From Deinococcales bacterium (lineage in GTDB: Bacteria > Deinococcota > Deinococci > Deinococcales > JAAFIG01), in assembly GCA_013298595.1 (NCBI GenBank), contig JAAFIG010000012.1:50297-114296 (forward strand): 64,000 nt of DNA, given 5' to 3'. Below the pieces are notes generated by a model. The model was not told the DNA's origin. It did no database searches and saw nothing but the letters and a program-made list of their open reading frames with translations. The position numbers were made by a program, and so were the translations under genes. Positions 11,701 to 20,700 of the stretch are shown here, piece after piece (positions within the stretch are counted from its first letter, which is position 1; the number at the start of each line of letters is the position of its first letter).

Positions 11701-14700
11701 GTCAGGGTTTCGCCAGCTTGGGCTTTACCGTCGCCGCCATCGTTAACAACTTTATTAAGAACAAGGCTTGATGGGGTGTTAATGGTGACTGGTGCACCAT
11801 CTTCATTTTCTCGAGTTGGGTTTGGACCAGTACCATTGGTGCTTGGGTCAGAAACAAAGTCGGGGCTACCAGCGGCTGGTGTGGTGGCTCGAGCAATGTT
11901 GTTGGTGCTGCCTGGCGTTGCGGCTGTGCCATTCACTGTGATGGTCACGAATGAACCTGTGGTTGGGGCTGGAACGCTGGCATTGACTGGTAAGTTGACC
12001 GTTAAGGCATTAAGCGTACCGATGGCTGAACCACTGGCTGCACTACACGTAGCCGTTCCTGTTGCAGCACATGACCAAGTGTTCAAGGTCACACCTGCTG
12101 GGAGTACATCGGAAATAGCGATGCTATTAGCCACCGCTGGACCACCGTTCCAAACGGTGATGGTGTAGGTAACTGCTCCACCTACGGTTACGGTTGCACT
12201 GGCGGCTGTCTTTTGGATGCGAACATCAGCGACTCGAGCGTAACCGTCGTTGGTGGTGGCTCGAGTTGGTGTAGCTGTGGTTGGGGCTGCCACAGTTGCT
12301 TCTGGGTCTGAGCCTGTGGTGGTCAGATTGCCAGCGGTTGGACTGGTTCTGAGTGTGGCTGGCAAGGTGCTGTCAACGACATTAACGTTGTAGGTTAAGC
12401 CGCTGTTAAGTGGCACGATGGCTGTCCAAGCACCTGTTGTTGGGTTGGTTTGGACAGTTAAAGGTGCTCCTGCCGATGGAGTCAGGGTGACATCCACTGG
12501 TGCGCCAACGCCTGCTTCTGTTCCGTTTTGGCTACCGTTGCCATCTGTGTCTTGGAAGACCACACCTGTGATCGAACCAAAGACCAATGGGGTTGGGTCG
12601 TTGTTGCCACCAGCGCCGTTATTACCTGTTGGGCTGGTACCACTGTCGGAGAGGTCTTGGGCAATTGTGCCTGCTGGCGCAGTTGGCGCTTGAGCTGGGT
12701 CGTTTGGCACAGTCAAACCAGGGTTATTTGGGTTCAAGCTGGTGCTGCCATACGCAGTGTTGTTATAGGTGGTGGCTGCAATGTTGCTGACACGAACGGT
12801 CAATGCAATGGTGCAACGTTCATTTGGTGCAAGGGTACTCGAGCCGCTGAGTAAGGCATTGTTGCCTTCGCCATCAAAGGCTGTAGTAGCTGGGGCACAA
12901 TCGGTTGCTACTGCACCACCGCTTGGGGTGATAACTGGTGCACCTTGAAGGGCAATATCGGCTGTTCCGAGTGGGCTAAAGGTACGTAAGAAGTTCTCGA
13001 CCACTTGCACATTGGTGGCATTGGTTGTGCCTGTGTTCTCGAGAACGATGCTGTAGGCAATATCAACGGTGTTGGCATTGACTTGGGTGGTGCTAGTAAT
13101 GGCTTTTGCTACACCAATTTGTTGCCCAGTCACTGGGTCTTGGTCGTTGTCGATGTTATTGCCTGGGGTTGGGTCTGTAACTGGTGAGCTAACGATATTA
13201 GCAATGTTGTTGACATCACCTGTTGTGGCTGTGACATCGGCGACAACAGTAAAGACAGCCGTAGCACCATTGGCTAAGGCACCCAGTGTTACACCACCAC
13301 CAACCGATTCAAAGCTCGAGATACTGATTGGAGCTGTTGGACATGCGGCACCAACACAGGTGACGCTGGTCTTGGTTAATCCAGCAACCAATGGGTCGTT
13401 GACGACTGCACCTGCTGGTACTGGGCTAGGACCATTATTGGTGACTCTAACGGTGTACGAGGTTGTCCCACCAGCAGCCACACTAGTTGCACCGTTATCT
13501 TTAACGATTTGTAAGTCGGCTCGAGGATCGGCATTGACTGGTGTGCTACCCGAGTTGTTGTTGTTGTAATTCAGGCTTGGTTCACCACCACCTTGAACAG
13601 TAGCAGTGTTCGTACTGTCTGGTGTTGCACCAGTATCAGCGGTCGCACCAACATTGACTTGGAAGGTGACTGTGTTGCTTGCACCTGCGGCTAAGCTAAC
13701 ACCTGCAACACTGCTACAAGTCACAACATTGGCAACTGCATTACAACTCCAGTTTGCACCATTAGCGCCGTTTGGTACGAATGTACCATCGGCTCGAGTT
13801 AAGCCGACTGGCAAGGTATCTGTGAAGGTAATAGCTCCTGCGGTGGTTGGTGTTGTGGTGCTACCACCTTGGTTGGTAATCACAAATTGGAATGTACCTG
13901 TTTGTCCAACCACAAAGTTCGTAGCGGCTGGCAAAGTGGATTTTGCCAAAATCAAATCAGGCACGGTATTGATATCGGCTGGTGGTGTGCTATTACCTGG
14001 GGCTGGATCGTTCAAATCATCCACAACTGCGGTATTAGAAATTTGTGTCACATTGGCTGGGAGTGGTGTGTTAACGGTCACTTGGAAGGTACGGGTTACG
14101 GTTGTACCTGCTGCTACTGGAACACTTGTCCAAGTGACTGTTGGTGTAGCAAATGTTCCACCATTACTGGCTGAACCTGCAACATAAGTGGTGTTGGCTG
14201 GGATTGCATCAGTGATGGTGACATTGGTGGCTGTTCCACCTGTGTTTTGTACGCTGATGGTGTACGTCAGGGTTTCGCCAGCTTGAGCAAGGGTATCGGC
14301 ATCGGCGCTATCTACAACAGATTTGCCCAGTGTCAAATTCGATGGAGTATTAACAGTAACTGTTGCACTGTCTTCGTTTTCTCGAGTTGGGTTTGGACCT
14401 GTACCATTGGTGGTTGGGTCTGTGAAGGCATTGACATTACCAACACCTGGCACTGTGGCTCGAGCTAAGTTGTTGCTTGCACCTGTTGGTGTTGTGTTGC
14501 TGGTGGCTGCATTGACGGTGATGGTGACAAATTCACCTGTGGTTGGTTCGGTTGCACTTGGAGTACCTCGAGCTGGCATGTTCAATGTCACAGCGTTCAA
14601 AGTAGCCAAAGTTGTTCCACTAGCGGCACTGCATGTTGCACCGCCACTACCAGCACATGTCCAGTTGGTTAATGTGATGCCTGTTGGTAAGACATCGGTG

Positions 14701-17700
14701 AATGCCACACCGTTAGCAACGGCTGGACCGTTATTCCAGACTTTGATGGTGTAAGCAATTGAACCACCTTGGGTAACAGTGGTTGGTAAGGCTGTTTTGC
14801 TGATTAAAACATCAGCCACTCGAGCGTAGCCGTCGTCTGTGGTAGTCACTGGGTCTGTGCCGTTGCTTGGTACTGCAACAACCACAGTTTCGCCTGCACC
14901 TGCTGCGCCTGTTCCATCTGATGTTCCAGTGGTGCGGTTGCCTGTGGTGGCATTGGTGCGAACTGTGTTTGGCAAGGTGCTATCGTCAACATTGACGTTG
15001 TATGTTCCTGCTGGAACGAAGGCTTGCCAATCACCTGTCGCATTGGTGGTAACAGTTGTGCTGATTGGGGTTGCTCCACCCGAGGTGAGGACAACACTGA
15101 CATTATTGATTCCAGCATCGGCTGGGTCGGCGGCATTAGTACCGTTGGCATCGTCGTCTTGGAAGACTTTACCTGTGACACGCACTAAGCGAATTGGGGT
15201 TGGGTCGTCGGTGCCGCCAGCGCCGTTGTTGGTTGTTGGGCTGGTGCCATTGTCGGACAAATCGGTGGTTAGGGTACCTGTTGGGTTGCTGGTTGCACCT
15301 GTGTCAGGCACAGTTACACCAGGGTTATTGGGGTTCAAGCTGGTTGAACCATAAGCCGTATTATCAAAGGCTGTGTTACTGGCTGGGAATAAAACATCTA
15401 CATCAAATTGCACTGTGCAACGTTCGCCTGGCTCGAGTGTTCCTGAACCATCAAGCAAAGTCATGTTGGTGCTGTTAAAGGTGGTACCTGCTGCGTCTTT
15501 ACCTGTGAAGCTGGTATTGGCAACGCATTCTGTGCCGCTGGCAGTACCTGAACCACTGCGGGTTGCGCTGATTGAGCCACCAACCACGTTGATATTGGCT
15601 GGGGTCACACCTGTGTAGGTACGCTCGAGGTTTTCGGAAATCTGCACATTGGTAGCATTGATTGTGCCTGTATTCTCGAGTAGCACGCTGTAACGCACAC
15701 GGTAGGTTGGTGGGGTTGGCAAGCCTGCGCCACTGGTAATAATGTTAGCGGTTTTGGCAACACCAATGGCTTGTGGCGTGATGGTGTCGGTGTCGGTGCT
15801 GGAGTTGTTGCCTGCACCTATGCGGGTTGGATCGGTTGGGTCAACAGGCACACCTGCACCTGGGGCTGGTGCCAGTACACGGGCAGTGTTGACGATGCTG
15901 CCTGAGTTGGCGGTCACAGTACCAATCACGGTAAAGACCACGCTCGAGTCTGCACCGCTGGCGGTCAGTTGTCCAAGGGTAACACCAGTTGCAAAAGCGG
16001 CAGGTGTGATTGTACCCGTCGGACAGCCAACGATTGTTCCGCCAGCCGTCTCAGCGCAGGTCACGCTGGTGACATTGAGGTTTGCCACGGTTGGGTCAGA
16101 GACAATTGCACCCGTCACACTGTTTGGACCAGCGTTGCTGACGGTGACGGTGTACGTCACTTGTCCGCCAGCTGGGGCAGTGGTCACACCAACCCCATCG
16201 GTCTTGACCACACTGAGGTCGGCGACTGGGGTCACTGGCGTGATATCGGTGCCAGTGTTGTTGCCGTTGTTGGCTGGTGGTTCGCCACCACCGCTGACTG
16301 TGGCGGTATTGGTCACACTTGGTGCTGCTGCGGCACCGATGCTGACTGGGAACTCAAAGACACTCGAGCCACCGCCTGCAATTGAAGTGCTGCTGGTGCA
16401 AGTGATGACATTGCTGGCAGCGGTACATGTCCAGTTGGCGGCGTTGGTGCCTGAGAGCGTCAGGTTTGGTGGGCTGTTCGGCACGGTGATGCCTGCGGGC
16501 AAGGTGTCAGAAACCGTGATGGTTCCCGAGGTGCCAACACTGCCTGCTGCATTCGAGACAGTCAGGCGGTAATTGCCAGTTTGTCCAACCACAAAGGCTG
16601 GAGCAATATCGGTCTTGGCAATGGTTAGGTCAACTGGAGTACCACTCGAGGTGTTGGTGTCAGTAGCGGTGTTATTGCCTGGGGTTGGATCGCCAAAGCC
16701 TGCTGGTACATTGACTGTGGCACTGTTGACCAAGTTACCTGTTGCTCCATTGGAGACTGTGGCATTGACCGTGAATGTTGCGGTCGAACCTGCGGCTGGA
16801 GCCACGGTCAAGTTACCCAAAGCCACACCAAGCGGAGCTGTGGTCGAGTTGGTGAAGGCTGCCACGCTGATTGGGGCAGGAGGACAAGCCGTCCCGACAC
16901 AAGTCACGCTGCTGACAGTTAAGTTAGCTGGAACCGTGTCAAAGACTCGAGCGCCTGTTACCGCATCTGGTCCAGCATTGGTCACGGTTACGGTGTAAGT
17001 GATGTTTTGACCTGGGGTGTAGGTGGGGCTGGCTGGAGTATCGGTCTTGGCAACTTGCAAATCGGTGCTGTTGAGTGGCACGATCACACTCGAGGTATCA
17101 GGCAATGTGTTCGCACCTTGGTTGGTGGTTGTGCCGATATTCGAGGAAATCACTTGGTCGGCGGTGGCATTGGCTGGCACCACATACGAAATGTTACAGG
17201 TGTAATTTGGTGTTGCGCTGCTTGGTAATGGGTTTGGAATACCTGAGAGCGTGACCACACCAGTAGCTGCGTTGTATGCACCTGCTGTGACAGTATTTGG
17301 TGTACAGGTCACAGTTGGCACACTGCCACCTGTCAAACCTGTTGGGAAGGTGATGCTCGAGGTCACACCAGCGGCTGGGCTAGGTCCAGCATTGCGGAAA
17401 TCAACTGTTCCCGAGATGGTATCGCCTGGGATACGTGGTGTGGTTGTGACATTGACAGTTGTGGTTACATCGGCTCGAGGATCAGCATTGACTGGTGTGC
17501 TACCCGAGTTGTTGTTGTTGTAATTCAGGCTTGGTTCGCCTCCACCTTGGACAGTGGCAGTGTTCGTACTGTCTGGTGTTGCACCAGTATCAGCGGTTGC
17601 ACCAACATTGACTTGGAAGGTGACTGTGTTGCTTGCACCTGCGGCTAAGCTAACACCTGCAACACTGCTACAAGTCACAACATTGGCAACTGCATTACAA

Positions 17701-20700
17701 CTCCAGTTTGCACCATTAGCGCCGTTTGGTACGAATGTACCATCGGCTCGAGTTAAGCCGACTGGCAAGGTGTCTGTGAAGGTAATAGCTCCTGCGGTGG
17801 TTGGTGTTGTGGTGCTACCACCTTGGTTAGTGATCACAAATTGGAATGTACCTGTTTGTCCAACCACAAAGTTCGTAGCGGCTGGCAAAGTGGATTTCGC
17901 AATAATCAAATCAGGCACAGTTGGTGTGGTGACTGTGTTGGTTGGATTGCCATTGACTGTTGCTTGGTTAGCAATGTTAACAACATTGGCTGGTAATGGC
18001 GTGTTAACTGTGACTTGGAAATCTACGTTAATGCTGCCGCCTGCTGGTACAGTTAAACCAGAGCCTGTAACTGGGCTGGCAGTAGAAATAATGCTGCCTG
18101 TCGTTGAAGTGGTGGTTCCTGAATTTGGAACCAATGTGGTGTTAGCTGGCACAATATCGCTGAAAGTGACACCTGAAGCGACTGTACCACCTGCGTTATT
18201 AATAACAACTCGGTACGTAATGGTTTCGCCAGCTTGGGCAAGACCATCGGCGTTACCAATAATGGATTTGACTTGGGTCAGGCTCGAGGGTGTGTTTATT
18301 GCCACTGTGGCTGTGCTGGTGTTTGGACTTGTGCCTGCACCTGTTGCCTCGAGTACACCTGTTGGCGCAGTGACATTTGCGGTGTTCGCAACGCTTGCAC
18401 CTGCTGCATTGGCTGTGCCTGTGATGGTGATAGTAACAAAGTTACCTGTTGTTGGGGCAACAGTGGTTGCATTCGTGATTAAGTTACCGAATGTCACAGC
18501 ATTCAAAGTAGCTTGGGTTGTACCACTTGCTGCACTACAGGTTGCACCTGTGCTACCAGCACAAGCCCAGTTGGTCAGGGTGATGTTGCTTGGAATGGTA
18601 TCGGAGAATGTCACACCACTGAGTGGGCTGGCAGGTCCACGGTTCCAGACTTTAATGGTGTAAGTAACAGTATCGCCAACTACGTACACAGACGTGTTAG
18701 CAACTTTATCCACTGCTAAGTCAGCTACGCGTCCGTAACCATCATTAGTGGTGGTGCGTGGTGTACCAACTGCGGTTGGGGCAGCCACTGTGTTTTCTGG
18801 GTCTGAACCAGCGGTGGTCAAACGACCCGTTGTGGCGTTGGTTCGCACCCCTGCTGGCAGGGTAGCATCATCTACATTCACTGTGTAGGTTGCGGTACTC
18901 GAGACTGGAACAATGGCTGACCAGTCACCTGTTGCATTAGTTGGCACTGCCAGAGTTGGCGAACCTGCAGTGTTATTGGTGACATTGACGGTCACACCCG
19001 AAAGCGGAGCATCGCCCGCGTTATTGGTGCCGCTGGCATCGTTATCTTGGAAGACATTACCTGTGATGGTGCTGAAACCCAATGGTGTTGGATCGTTGGT
19101 TGTTCCAGCGCCGTTGTTATTGGTTGGGTCTGGATTTGTACCATTGTCCGAGACATCAGAGACAAGTGCGGTACCACCTGGTGTAGCTGCACTGGTCATT
19201 GTGGCGCTGTTGTTCTTGACTGTGCCTGCTGCGAATGTAGCTGCGTCTGGGTACACAACAGTCACAACAAATGCCACTGAACAGCCTTGTCCTGCCGCGA
19301 GGCTGAGGGTGCTGTTATCTGCCAACACATTGGTTTCGGTGGTTTGACCTGTGTAAGCAGTATTTAAAGCACCTGCAACACAGACTGCGTTTGAACCTGC
19401 ATTTAAGCCTGTAATTGTTCGTGTACCAACAGTGATGGTTGTTGCACCTGGGAAAGTGGTGCTGAGGTTATCCACCACTTGCACATTAGTAGCAGCCGTT
19501 GTACTCGAGGCTGGAACTGCGAAACGCAAGGTGTAAGGAACGGTGAACGAAAGCGGTGTGAGCATAGCCGCCGCACCTGGTTCGATGGCTTTTGCAATAC
19601 CCAAGGTTGGCAGTTGTGGCAACAAAATTGGGGTTGGGGTTGGTGTATCTGTATTAGGTGTATTTGGTAAAGCTGTGCCGTTAGTACTTAAATCGGCGGC
19701 TAACAGATTACCTGGAGGGGTTGGCGTACCCGACGCGTCTGGCGTGAAGGTATAACCAGGATTGCCCGCTAATGAACTCGAGGAAGCAAATACAGTGTTG
19801 TTTTGGGCTGTGGTTGGGGCTGCGGCTGCGTATGCAACTCGAGCTGTGAAAGTGATTGTACAAGTTGCACCAACAGCCAATGAGCCGTTACCGTTTAACA
19901 AACGGGTATCCGCAACACCATTAAAGGCGCTATTGACAGTAGAGACAGCACATGTTGCTGGTGTAGTAGAAGTGATTGCTGGTGTACTAAGAACTGTAAT
20001 GGTTGGTGTACCTGTGACAAAGGTACGTGCCAGATTTTCTGTTAACTGTACATTTGGCGCAAGTTGCGGACCTGTGTTTTTGACACTGACCGTAAACGGA
20101 ATATCGAAGGTATTGGCAGACACCTGAACTGGTGTGCCTGCGGATTTAACAACGTCGAGGCGTTGCGCTGGGAAAGCACAGGCTGCACCATCTGAACGGG
20201 TGGCTGTTTGTAAACCACTTTGGATTCTGGTGGCTGCACCTGTTTGTGTATCAATTTGGTACAAGAAACCATTGTTCGCGTAAGCAAACCAGTTACCTAC
20301 TGTATCCATGTAGGTGGTGCCCCAATTACCTTCGCCAGCAGGCACACCAGTAATGGTGATTGGCGTTACAGCCCCTGAAGCTTTATCAATTTTGACACCA
20401 GAGGTTTCGTTGATTGCACCATATAAGAAACCATCCACTGGGTTTAAGCTCATATCACCAATATTGGCTGTGGCTGGAGTCAGAGTAATCAATGTGGCAG
20501 ATGGCGGAGTACTGCTTACATTGATACGGTACATCCTGTTGCTGCCACCTGCTTCAGTGACGTAGTAATCACCATTTGAATCAAAATCAGCGGCAGTGGG
20601 TTGGAAACCATTTGGTAAACCACTGATTGGTCCGACTGAATCAAAACCAGTTGTACCAATTCTGTACAGACCTTGGGTAGCACTTGTACCACTGGGGGTA

